A stretch of DNA of 15,012 bases from Acidobacteriota bacterium (GCA_021802085.1 JAKAAZ010000078.1:1-15012), one strand, 5' to 3'; shown: positions 1-7,114, counted from the stretch's first letter. Made by a program: numbers and translations. The notes: generated from the letters alone by a model not told the origin.

Positions 1-248
1 GCGCTATGTCCGCATTACAGCAACTGTGAAACTGGTCTAGCGAACCGCTCTGAATTATCGGTGTAGAGCGGATTGACAGTAGGTGTAGTTACTTGTGAAA
101 GGGAGTCATTCTGAACGGAGCGCAGCGGAGTGAAGAATCCAGACGATATGCGCCTGGTCATTGCCGCCGTCACCCTCTGGATTCTTCGCTTCGCTCAGAA
201 TGACTCATCTCATTTTTAACTACAGTATCTGTAAACGGCTATAGCGCT
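1..248. repeat. Outer arms of a nested imperfect inverted repeat
   Basis: This gene-free stretch (about 238 bases) is filled by nested inverted repeats. The outermost arms are about 1-26 and 223-248. Read outward-in, both run GCGCTAT..CCG..TTACAG..ACTG, with roughly 20 of 26 positions matching by eye. A middle pair, 76-91 and 217-232, shares TGTAGTTA (perfect over 8 bases at 84-91 and 217-224) and an outer ACAG/CTGT. The right outer arm overlaps the last codons and stop of rdgB. The left arm lies at the window edge, so the element may extend further. It could be a small non-autonomous repeat element. The outer pairing is much less certain than the core hairpin. Confidence 0.45.
103..206. repeat. 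Core hairpin repeat of the GTCATTCTGA..GAAGAATCC type
   Basis: Arm 103-143 begins GAGTCATTCTGA and ends GAAGAATCCAGA. Arm 176-206 is its reverse complement, except that the left arm carries about ten extra bases in its GGAGCGCAGCGGAG centre. The loop is about 32 bases. Interspersed repeats with this core are, as I recall, common in acidobacterial and other environmental genomes. It lies about 33 bases beyond the rdgB stop, so on the minus strand it could act as a 3' stabiliser or terminator. On the plus strand it is followed by CATTTTT, which resembles a terminator tail. Confidence 0.8.
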
Positions 249-886
249 TCGAGATTGCTCGGGATGATCTGTGCCAGCAGGCTGCGCAATGCATTCCCGC
301 GATGGCTGATCGGGTGCTTCTGTTCCAGGCTGATTTCCGCCATCGTCTGACCCAATTCCGGCAAATAAAACAGAGGATCGTAGCCAAATCCGCCCCTGCC
401 ACGGGGAGCGTCGAGAATGGTTCCCTCCACCGCGCCATCCCCGACAGCGATGCATTCTCCATCGCGGGCAGCCGCCAGCACGCAGCGATAGCGGGCGCCG
501 CGCTGATCTTTCGCCACGCCGCTCATATTTTTCAGCAGCAATAAATTGTTACGCGTGTCATCCGTCTCGGTGCCGAGCAGATCGGGAGCAAAACCTGCAT
601 CCGCGGCGTAGCGGGCGGAGCGCACGCCGGGTGCGCCGTGCAACGCATCGACTTCCAGGCCCGAATCGTCCGCCAGCACAATGCAGCCGGGGGCGTGCCG
701 GCTATATTCTATTGCCTTGCTGCGAGCATTCTCTTCAAATGTCGCCCCGTTTTCCGGCGGCGGTTCAATGTCTTCCATTCCACGCAGGGAGAGGAATTCA
801 ACTTCTCCGGCATGTTGTTCGGCAGCGGTTGCGAAGTCGCGCAGCTTGCCGGGATTCGTTGTTGCCACGTGGAGTGTGAGAGGCAT
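239..886 (-). CDS. rdgB: RdgB/HAM1 dITP/XTP pyrophosphatase
   Basis: This is a house-cleaning nucleotidase of 215 residues. It hydrolyses deaminated purine nucleoside triphosphates (dITP, ITP, XTP) to monophosphate and pyrophosphate in the cytosol, keeping hypoxanthine and xanthine out of DNA and RNA. Visible family signatures are TTNPGK at 9-14 (substrate lid and phosphate contact), LADDSGLEVDAL at 71-82 with the likely catalytic Asp74, GFGYDP at 167-172, and HPISHRG near 191-197. Length is normal for the family. The frame is open 32 codons further upstream, but the Met at 886 sits directly before the conserved first strand and avoids overlapping the gene before it. No clear ribosome site is seen. 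It starts 10 bases after the secreted-protein stop, so the two are probably co-transcribed. Confidence 0.95.
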   Translation of the reverse strand: MPLTLHVATTNPGKLRDFATAAEQHAGEVEFLSLRGMEDIEPPPENGATFEENARSKAIEYSRHAPGCIVLADDSGLEVDALHGAPGVRSARYAADAGFAPDLLGTETDDTRNNLLLLKNMSGVAKDQRGARYRCVLAAARDGECIAVGDGAVEGTILDAPRGRGGFGYDPLFYLPELGQTMAEISLEQKHPISHRGNALRSLLAQIIPSNLEAL

Positions 887-896
887 CGTCGTGCGT

Positions 897-1232
897 TTAT
901 TTGCCCGGCGCGACAGAGGCAACCTGTATCGTCGTTCCGGAAACGCTGCCCTTGACCACGGCAGGCGCACCCGCCAACGCATACAGCTCTTTCTTTATCT
1001 CGGGGCTGCCTTGCAGCGTATACACTTTGTCGCCGACTACCAGCGCGTAGGGAGAGCCCATGCCCACGCATTCCCGCGTACATTTCGCGGGGCTGGCGCC
1101 GGCCATCATATGTTTCGCGCCGCACATCTGGTCGCTGACGGTGCCTTTCAGTGTGGTGGTTTGCGCCATGGCAAGGCCGCCGGTCAGCAGGCTAGCGATG
1201 GCGAACGTACTCAGGGTACGCGAGAGTTTCAT
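897..1232 (-). CDS. Small secreted protein with Cys/His motif, function unknown
   Basis: This 111-residue protein has a Sec signal peptide: basic MKLSR, a hydrophobic core to about residue 20, and an Ala-Met-Ala cleavage site near 23. The mature part of about 88 residues is Gly/Thr/Val-rich. It begins with SDQMCGAKH (Cys37, His41), followed by KCTREC (Cys51, Cys55) and YALVVGDKVYTL, which suggests a small periplasmic beta-rich fold, possibly metal-binding or disulfide-linked. I recall similar uncharacterised proteins in Acidobacteria but cannot name a family. The start has a good ribosome site, AAGGAAG, five bases upstream. A strong -10-like TATACT lies about 65 bases upstream. rdgB follows after 10 bases, which suggests co-transcription without an obvious functional link. 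Confidence 0.85.
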   Translation of the reverse strand: MKLSRTLSTFAIASLLTGGLAMAQTTTLKGTVSDQMCGAKHMMAGASPAKCTRECVGMGSPYALVVGDKVYTLQGSPEIKKELYALAGAPAVVKGSVSGTTIQVASVAPGK

Positions 1233-1297
1233 GGATGCTTCCTTTCAGTGTCGACGATCTGCTCCGCGTGGCCAGCTGAACCAGCGCGAGAGTGTTT

Positions 1298-1303
1298 AGT
1301 ATA
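1298..1303 (-). promoter_or_regulatory. Probable -10 element for the secreted protein and rdgB
   Basis: The minus strand reads TATACT here, a near-consensus -10. It would give a leader of roughly 55-60 bases before the start at 1232. No good -35 hexamer lies at 16-18 bases, and the best region falls within the 3' end of the glycosylase gene. It would let these two genes be expressed independently of the upstream glycosylase. Confidence 0.4.
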
Positions 1304-1319
1304 ACGGTCGAATCGAAAG

Positions 1320-2033
1320 TCAGGGAAGAAATGGCTGCAAGGGGCAGCCATCGCAGCGCGGCGCGGTGCCGCAGTGGCGTTTGCCAACTTCGACAATCAA
1401 CGCGTGCAGTTCATTGGCGTGGCGGGCGGTTTCTTCGCGGCTATCGCTCGCAACCGCAGCATCGCCCAGTGCCTGCAATTCCGCATAGCGCACATTGGCT
1501 GCAACCAGTTCGTGCCTTGTTGCCACTCGCCGGAGGTATTCGTCCACCACAAAGATCGGATGTCCCAGCCCATAGAGAAGAATCGCATCGGCGGTTTCGG
1601 GTCCGACGCCTGGCAGCGTTAAAAGTTGAGCGCGCAGGTCGGCGGTTGGCTGGCTCGCCATCCGTTCGAGCGAGCCGTTGTAGCGCTCATCTAAAAATCG
1701 CACAAAAGTCTTGATGGAGGCTGCCTTGCGCACAACAAAACCCGAGGGCCGAATCAGTTCGCGCAGCGTCTCTTCCGCAATGCCGCGGATGCCCTCAACA
1801 GTCAGCATATTCGCCTGCCGCAGGTTGGCGATGGAACGCTCCACGCTGCGCCATGCCGTGGCCTGTGTCAGGTACGCCCCAAGCACCACCTCAAATGCGG
1901 TATCGGCCGGCCACCACTTGCGGGTTCCGTAGGCAGCCAGCAGCGCGGCGTACATGGCGCGCAGAGTTTCCTCCGGTACGGGGGCAGCGCTGGAACTGCG
2001 CGAAGACTTCCGGTTGCGACGGCTCTTATCCAT
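1320..2033 (-). CDS. HhH-GPD DNA glycosylase, MagIII-like (COG2231 type)
   Basis: This base-excision repair protein (237 residues) belongs to the endonuclease III superfamily. After a basic, Ser-rich tail of about 20 residues come WWPADTAFEVVLGAYLTQ (40-57), IRPSGF (94-99), the helix-hairpin-helix LPGVGPETAD (140-149), FVVDEY (161-166) and HALIVEVGKRHC (210-221). Asp164 matches the catalytic Asp of Nth. The Nth Schiff-base lysine position holds Glu146, as in 3-methyladenine glycosylases of the MagIII group, so a monofunctional alkyl-base glycosylase is likelier than an AP lyase. Only three cysteines exist (221, 227, 230, spaced CX5CX2C), so the usual fourth ligand of an endonuclease III [4Fe-4S] cluster is missing. 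The frame ends seven residues after the last Cys. No ribosome site is seen at 2033. The gene is divergent from yjbQ. Confidence 0.85.
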   Translation of the reverse strand: MDKSRRNRKSSRSSSAAPVPEETLRAMYAALLAAYGTRKWWPADTAFEVVLGAYLTQATAWRSVERSIANLRQANMLTVEGIRGIAEETLRELIRPSGFVVRKAASIKTFVRFLDERYNGSLERMASQPTADLRAQLLTLPGVGPETADAILLYGLGHPIFVVDEYLRRVATRHELVAANVRYAELQALGDAAVASDSREETARHANELHALIVEVGKRHCGTAPRCDGCPLQPFLP

Positions 2034-2068
2034 TTCACATGGGCTGGCAGCACGCCAACTCTTCTCAG

Positions 2069-2074
2069 TATCCT
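2069..2074 (+). promoter_or_regulatory. Possible -10 element giving a leaderless yjbQ mRNA
   Basis: TATCCT lies eight bases before the yjbQ ATG, so transcription would begin at or next to the start codon. This fits the absence of a ribosome site. The -35 region is weak: CTGGCA at 2044-2049, spacing 19. The whole divergent spacer is only 48 bases. Confidence 0.3.
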
Positions 2075-2081
2075 ATGTTGC

Positions 2082-2516
2082 ATGAAGGTACATACGGAAT
2101 ACCTGCACATGCAAACGCCCCAGCGGCGCGAGATCGTCCACATTACGCCGCAGGTCGAGGAGATTGTTCGCCGCAGCGGCATTCAGGACGGGCTGTGTTT
2201 TGTTTCGCCCATGCACATCACCGCCGCGGTGTACGTCAACGATCTGGAAGAAGGTCTGATTGAAGACATCATGGAATGGCTGGACAAGCTGGCGCCCGTG
2301 GGTCCGGATTACAGGCATCACCAGACCGGCGAGGACAACGGCGACGCTCATCTGAAGTCGCTGTTGTTGCACCATGAGACCACGCTGCCCATCACCGGAG
2401 GCAAGCTCGATCTGGGCCCATGGCAGCGCGTATTTTATGCGGAGTTCGACGGCCAGCGGCGCAAACGCGTCATCGTAAAAGCGATGGGCATAACGGAATC
2501 CGGCAAGGGGAAGTAG
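2082..2516 (+). CDS. yjbQ: YjbQ / UPF0047 family protein
   Basis: This small single-domain cytosolic protein of 144 residues belongs to the YjbQ (UPF0047) family. Members have been reported to show weak thiamine-phosphate synthase activity, but the physiological role is unsettled. Family features seen are SPMHITAAVYVND in the first third, DYRHHQTGEDNGDAHLKSLLL in the middle (His-rich, probable metal or active site), and the ending PITGGKLDLGPWQRVFYAEFD. Length matches the family (about 130-140). The first ATG was chosen because the strand KVHTEYLHMQT aligns with the opening strand of E. coli YjbQ; a second ATG at 2109 would remove it. No ribosome site is visible. The gene ends 11 bases from the converging ABC exporter stop. 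Confidence 0.92.
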   Translation: MKVHTEYLHMQTPQRREIVHITPQVEEIVRRSGIQDGLCFVSPMHITAAVYVNDLEEGLIEDIMEWLDKLAPVGPDYRHHQTGEDNGDAHLKSLLLHHETTLPITGGKLDLGPWQRVFYAEFDGQRRKRVIVKAMGITESGKGK

Positions 2517-2527
2517 ACCCCGAAGGA

Positions 2528-4291
2528 TCAACCGACGACGGCGAGCTCTTCTTCCAGCATCTGCTTCTCATGCAATTCTGTGTAGTAGCCGTTGCGCGCG
2601 ATCAACTCGTCGTGTGTGCCCAGTTCGACGATGGAGCCATTGACCAGGACGGCAATCTGGTCGGCGTGGCGTACTGTCGAGACGCGATGGGAAATAAAAA
2701 TCGTGGTGCGGCCGCGCATGGCTTCCGCCAGGCCATTCAGAATGCGCTCCTCGGTATAGGTATCGACGCTCGACAATGCGTCATCGAGGATCAGGATGCG
2801 AGGGTCGCGCACCAGGGCCCGCGCGATCGCCGTGCGCTGTTTTTGCCCGCCCGACAACGTAATGCCGCGTTCCCCCACCAGGGTGTCAAACCCTTTTGGA
2901 AACTCGAGAATTTCATCGCGGATATGCGCGGTGCCAGCGGCTTTCAGAATTTCTTCCTCAGGCGCGTCCGGAGCCCCAAAGGCAATATTTTCCCGAATCG
3001 ATTGACTGAAGAGGAACGTTTCCTGGGGAACAAATCCGATGGCGCGCCGCTCCATTGCCAGCGGATAATCCATGACAGAACGTCCATCCAACAGGAGCAT
3101 CCCTCGTTCCACTTCGAGCAGCCGTGGGATGAGCCGCACCAGCGTGGTCTTGCCGGAGCCGGTCGGTCCAACGATGGCGAAACTGCTGCCCGCTGGAATG
3201 CGGAGATTGATGTTACGCAGCACCGGGGCCGTGCCGTTGTCATAGGTGAAGCTCAAGTTGCGAAATTCAATGTCGCCAAAAATTTCTGTCGTCGCCGGCC
3301 CGGTCGCGGGCAACGTAGCATCGGAGATGGACGGCTCCGCGATGAGGATCTCATGAATCCGAGTTACCGACGCTGTGCCGCGCTGGACCAGGTTGACCAC
3401 CCAGCCCAGCGCGATCACCGGCCACGTCAGCATGGCCATGTACGTAGTGAAAGCGACAAATGCGCCCACGGAAATCCTGTGCGAGATGACTTCATGGCCG
3501 CCCACCAGCAGGACCACGACAAGAGAAAGTCCGAGCATGAATTCCAGCGTGGGCCACAGCATTCCCATCAGTCGGACCAACAGCAACGCTCGCCGAATGT
3601 ACTCGGTATTGGCGTGCTCGAAGGCGCGGATCTCGGCGTCCTCCTGCGCGAAGGCGCGCACCAGGCGCGCACCGGCAACATTCTCCTGCACCTGCGCGGA
3701 GATGTCGGAATACATGGCCTGGATGCGCTCGAAACGTTCGTGAATCCTGCGCCCAAAATACTGCACCAGAATACTGGCCGCTGGCAACGGCACAAACGCC
3801 AGCAGCGTGAGCCAGGGGCTGATGCGGACCATAAAAACCAGCGCGCCCACGGTGAACAGCAGCGTGTTTGCGCTATACATGATGGCCGGACCCAGCAGCA
3901 TGCGAACGGCGTTCAGGTCGTTGGTCGCGCGCGCCATGATGTCGCCAGTGCGATTTTCCTGAAAGTACGAAGGAGATTGCCGTTCCAGAACCTGGAACAG
4001 GTCATTGCGGATGTCGTACTCGATATCGCGCGAGATGCCAATGAGGACCCAGCGCGTCAGAAAAAGAAAGATGCCCTTCGACAGGGCCACGGCGACCAGC
4101 AGCCCGGCATACAAAAGAATGCCGCGGTAACTCAAGTGCTGCGTCATATCGTCAACGGCGCGACGAATGACTTCAGGGAACATGACCCAGATGGCATTGC
4201 TGCAAACCGCGAAGAAGCCCCCCACCACAAATCCGCGACGGTACCGCCGCATGTAGGGAAACAGGGGCCGCAGGTTTTCGATCAGAGTCAA
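2528..4291 (-). CDS. ABC half-exporter, fused permease and ATPase (MdlA-like)
   Basis: This 587-residue inner-membrane exporter subunit has a six-helix transmembrane domain (about 20-305) followed by a nucleotide-binding domain (about 338-575). Seen in the ATPase are Walker A GPTGSGKTT (375-383), Q-loop Gln423 in FVPQETFLFS, signature LSGGQ (479-483), Walker B ILILD (499-503), D-loop SSVD and the switch His535 in ISHR. The residue after Walker B is Asp504 rather than the catalytic Glu (DDALSSVD). That pattern is known from the degenerate half of heterodimeric exporters such as MdlA, BmrC and TM287. No partner half is adjacent. The substrate cannot be read from sequence; drugs or lipids are usual. 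It starts 97 bases after lptFG on the same strand, so read-through and an envelope role are possible. Confidence 0.93.
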   Translation of the reverse strand: MTLIENLRPLFPYMRRYRRGFVVGGFFAVCSNAIWVMFPEVIRRAVDDMTQHLSYRGILLYAGLLVAVALSKGIFLFLTRWVLIGISRDIEYDIRNDLFQVLERQSPSYFQENRTGDIMARATNDLNAVRMLLGPAIMYSANTLLFTVGALVFMVRISPWLTLLAFVPLPAASILVQYFGRRIHERFERIQAMYSDISAQVQENVAGARLVRAFAQEDAEIRAFEHANTEYIRRALLLVRLMGMLWPTLEFMLGLSLVVVLLVGGHEVISHRISVGAFVAFTTYMAMLTWPVIALGWVVNLVQRGTASVTRIHEILIAEPSISDATLPATGPATTEIFGDIEFRNLSFTYDNGTAPVLRNINLRIPAGSSFAIVGPTGSGKTTLVRLIPRLLEVERGMLLLDGRSVMDYPLAMERRAIGFVPQETFLFSQSIRENIAFGAPDAPEEEILKAAGTAHIRDEILEFPKGFDTLVGERGITLSGGQKQRTAIARALVRDPRILILDDALSSVDTYTEERILNGLAEAMRGRTTIFISHRVSTVRHADQIAVLVNGSIVELGTHDELIARNGYYTELHEKQMLEEELAVVG

Positions 4292-4298
4292 AGCGATG

Positions 4299-4304
4299 CC
4301 TTCC
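4299..4304 (-). promoter_or_regulatory. Ribosome binding site fixing a TTG start
   Basis: GGAAGG on the minus strand lies seven bases before TTG at 4291. The frame has no ATG near the first transmembrane helix, and the residues after this TTG (TLIENLRPLFPYMRRYRRG) form a typical exporter N-terminus. The site therefore supports the rare TTG start. Confidence 0.65.
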
Positions 4305-4388
4305 AGCTTTCATTGTAGTCAAGACGCATCGCTATCGGGGAAATGAAGCGCTCTCTGGAAACGGAGACGGAGCTTCGGTCGTTGCTGT

Positions 4389-6713
4389 TTACGTCGGGGT
4401 GCGCAACAGAAGATATCCGCCGACCAGGCCAAACAGCAAATCCGGCGACCAAGCGGCCAGCATCGCGGGCAAAGTGTTTACGTTGCCCATGGCCTCAAAC
4501 AATCCCGCGGACACCCAGTACGCGATGGCCACGCCGATCGCGACAGCGATGCCGGTCAGAGACCCGCGCCGGCCCATGGACAGCGAAAAAGGAACCGCAA
4601 GGATCGCCATGACCAGAGTGACTAGCGGGTATGCAATCTTTTTATTCAGCTGCACGCGCAAGGGCAACGTGTCAAAGCCGCTCTGACTCAGGTCGTGGAC
4701 GTAACGGGCCAGCTCAGAGAAGGTCATTTCTGACGACTGAAGATCTTCCTTCTTGAAGTAAGCCGGTGACTCGGTAATGCCTGGAAATACCTGCGAGGTA
4801 AACGTCCGATAGGACGCGATGGTGCCACCGTTGAACGTCCTTTCCCATCCGTTCTCAAAAGTCCATTGGCGTTGCTGTGGGTCCCACGTTACGTTCGACG
4901 CAAAAATGCGGCCAGCAAGAATGAAGCTGTTGGGTTGAAACTCCAACACAGTCAGGTTGGCAAATCGATTGTTCGCGGAATCGAAATATTCGTAATAGAA
5001 GATGCGCGCGCCTTCATCGGGCATCGTTTTTCCAAATACCCATTCGCGGTCGGGGCGCAGGAAAGTGCGGGGCGGCTTGCCTTTAATTTCGCTGCGTAGC
5101 GCCTCCTGCCTGCGATTGGCATTCGGCAGATAAAACTGGTCGAAGGTGAACATCAAGACGGAGAGCGCGGCGGCGATGAAGAAAATCGGAACCACGGCAC
5201 GGTAGAGGCTGATGCCGGTGGCTTTCATGGCGGTCAGTTCGCTGGAACGATTCAGCGTCCCAATGGTCGCCAGCACCGCGATCAGCACGCTCAATGGAGT
5301 GATGTTGTAGATCATGCTCGGCGTCAGGTTCAGCAGGTATTCACCGACGACCTCCAGCGAAGCATGATTCCGGATGATGTCGCTGAGCAGTTCAAACAGA
5401 GAAAAAATCAAGGACAGCATCACGAAACTGATTTCCACCAGGAGAAAACTGCCGACAAACGAGCGCAGCACGTAATCGTCGAGAATCAGCGGAAACCCTT
5501 CATGCAGGTTCCTCCGGGGAAGAGCGTCGAACACAGTCTCGGCTGCGGGATCGGTCTTGCGGCGAAGAGCCTTGCGCACTTTTTCGCCCAGCCCCAGGTC
5601 GGGAAAGCGGACGGTGCCGCGCGACATTTGATAGAGCAATAACAATCCAGCCATGCTGAACAACAGATTCGCTCCCCACACGCCGAGCAGCACTGGAATC
5701 TTTTGCTGTTCGGCCAATGTCGTGCCAGTGGAGGAGAGAAAATAATAGATAAAAACCAGAAAAATCGTGAGCACAAAACCCATGCTCTTGCCGCCCCGCC
5801 GGGAAGATAAACCCAGGGGAACGCCGATCAACATCAGTACCAGACATGCTGTCGGATAGGCGAAGCGCTTCTGCATTTCGATCTGGTACCTGCGGCCATC
5901 TGCGGAATGGGAGCGCGCGAACAATTGACGGTTCGACATGGCCAGAATCGGCACGTCGCTATGTCCGATGCGGACTGTATCCTGCCCGCCGCTGCCGACC
6001 TGGATCGGCAGGTCTGTTTCCGCGAAGGTGGAGATGTTGTACGCGCCCGGATCGTTGGCGGGCATGTCATGTTGCTCGCCGTCGCGCAGCCGCATCCGCA
6101 GGTCGTGGTGCTCGCCACTGACCACGGTCGCCTGTTGCGCCATGGTAATTTTCGGAGAGGCGGGATCGCTGATGTCCGCAAGAAACACATGCGACCAGAC
6201 CGCGGCGCGCCGGCCCATGCGGACATCCTGCACATAGAGAATCGAGTTGCGAAAATCTTCATAGAAAACCCGCGGCTGCACCTGAAAGGTTGCCTGCGAA
6301 TCACGCAGGGAGTTTTCCACTTGCAGCATCGCGGTGGTTGCCTTGGGCGCCAGATAGAGGGAATTGAACAGTCCGATGCACCATGCTGCCACGCCGACGA
6401 TTGCAACAATGCGAACAAACTGAAAAACGCCGAACCCGCAGGCGCGCATGGCGGTCACTTCGCTGTCCGCCGCCAGACGGCTGAGGCCAAGCAGAACTCC
6501 CACCAATACCGCCATCGGGATGGTTACGGTCAAAGAATTCGGCAGCGTAAACAGGACCAGTTTCAGAACGCTCACCGGAGACGCGCCGTCCTGCACCACC
6601 AGCTCTAAAATCTGAACCAGCTGGGGCATGAACAGGACAAAGGTGAACAACGCCATCCCCACCATGGTGTGGGAGAGTACTTCGCCGAGAATGTAGCGTG
6701 TCAGGATGCGCAC
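4389..6713 (-). CDS. lptFG: Fused LptF-LptG lipopolysaccharide export permease
   Basis: This 774-residue inner-membrane protein holds two complete YjgP/YjgQ permeases in tandem. With the LptB ATPase, such permeases extract LPS from the inner membrane and pass it to LptC. Copy 1 (1-365) has three helices, a periplasmic beta domain at about 125-275, and three more helices. A soluble linker (366-408) leads to copy 2 (409-774) with the same plan and a periplasmic domain at about 526-690. Both carry the cytosolic coupling motif: SEVTAMRACG at 85-94 and SELTAMKATG at 491-500. LptF and LptG are usually separate proteins of about 360 residues. The GTG at 6713 was chosen because VRILTRYILGEV matches the usual LptF N-terminus. 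The frame stays open to 6824, which would add 37 atypical residues. No ribosome site is evident. Confidence 0.93.
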   Translation of the reverse strand: MRILTRYILGEVLSHTMVGMALFTFVLFMPQLVQILELVVQDGASPVSVLKLVLFTLPNSLTVTIPMAVLVGVLLGLSRLAADSEVTAMRACGFGVFQFVRIVAIVGVAAWCIGLFNSLYLAPKATTAMLQVENSLRDSQATFQVQPRVFYEDFRNSILYVQDVRMGRRAAVWSHVFLADISDPASPKITMAQQATVVSGEHHDLRMRLRDGEQHDMPANDPGAYNISTFAETDLPIQVGSGGQDTVRIGHSDVPILAMSNRQLFARSHSADGRRYQIEMQKRFAYPTACLVLMLIGVPLGLSSRRGGKSMGFVLTIFLVFIYYFLSSTGTTLAEQQKIPVLLGVWGANLLFSMAGLLLLYQMSRGTVRFPDLGLGEKVRKALRRKTDPAAETVFDALPRRNLHEGFPLILDDYVLRSFVGSFLLVEISFVMLSLIFSLFELLSDIIRNHASLEVVGEYLLNLTPSMIYNITPLSVLIAVLATIGTLNRSSELTAMKATGISLYRAVVPIFFIAAALSVLMFTFDQFYLPNANRRQEALRSEIKGKPPRTFLRPDREWVFGKTMPDEGARIFYYEYFDSANNRFANLTVLEFQPNSFILAGRIFASNVTWDPQQRQWTFENGWERTFNGGTIASYRTFTSQVFPGITESPAYFKKEDLQSSEMTFSELARYVHDLSQSGFDTLPLRVQLNKKIAYPLVTLVMAILAVPFSLSMGRRGSLTGIAVAIGVAIAYWVSAGLFEAMGNVNTLPAMLAAWSPDLLFGLVGGYLLLRTPT

Positions 6714-6904
6714 AGTCGTTGTCGTATCGTTTGACGAATTTTTCCGGCCGCAGTCACGCGCCTTGGATACCTCAAGTGTAGCGCCAGAGAGTTGGCCATC
6801 GTTTCGCGCAGCGCGGCATTGCATTCATGCTACCCTGTTCCGTTGCCTGCAGCAGTGGCTGCATCATCATGTATGGAATGTGTAGCGAAATGAGGTCCGT
6901 CCGA

Positions 6905-7114
6905 ATGAAATTCAATCCGTCCAGGAGTTTTTGTGCCGGTGTAAGTCTCTGCATTTTTCTCGCGCCTTCGTTGCTTGCCGCTCAGGCACAAGCCGCGCGG
7001 AATTCTCAGCAACATTTCGTGCTAGCGGTTACGATGGAGTGGAAAATTGTGCTGCATACCTTCGCCGCCGGCTACACTTTAGTCAGTTATGAAAGCACGT
7101 CTGACAACTCTTGA
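6905..7114 (+). pseudogene. Orphan secreted-protein 5' fragment or tiny secreted protein
   Basis: This 69-codon frame opens with a convincing signal peptide: basic residues, then hydrophobic CAGVSLCIFLAPSLLA and an AQAQA cleavage region. About 39 further residues show no recognisable domain, and the frame then stops inside the methyltransferase gene. GAGG lies nine bases before the ATG. It looks like the beginning of a secreted-protein gene cut off where the restriction island joined, with the break somewhere in about 7015-7088. No matching 3' part is seen past the island. It could also be an intact small exported peptide, or chance. Together with 6714-6904, where I see no gene or clear promoter, this accounts for the gap between lptFG and the island. 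Confidence 0.35.
7067..7078 (+). promoter_or_regulatory. GCCGGC site abutting a possible -10 of the RM operon
   Basis: GCCGGC (7067-7072), the predicted target of the downstream enzymes, is followed immediately by TACACT (7073-7078), a fair -10 hexamer, 10 bases before the methyltransferase ATG. A -35-like TTGTGC at 7047-7052 is spaced 20 bases away, longer than ideal. Use of this -10 would give an almost leaderless message, fitting the lack of a ribosome site. Methylation here could tune transcription; that is inference. Confidence 0.3.

Noticed and set aside
1239..2033. DNA damage gene cluster (rdgB, glycosylase, vsr, uvrC) as one functional unit
   Set aside because: The genes are on different strands and in separate transcription units, vsr belongs to the RM cassette, and nothing links their regulation. 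Co-location is probably chance.
2420..4318. Long plus-strand open frame of 632 codons
   Set aside because: It lies antisense to the ABC exporter, whose Walker and signature motifs prove the minus-strand reading. The product is His/Arg/Gln-rich with no domain, an artefact of GC-biased codons.
5907..6608. Plus-strand open frame of 233 codons
   Set aside because: It is antisense to the LptF half of the fused permease and shows no domain or plausible start.
6714..6904. Promoter for lptFG
   Set aside because: TACACT on the minus strand at 6780-6775 resembles a -10, but no acceptable -35 lies at 16-18 bases and the leader lacks a ribosome site. The evidence is too weak to list.
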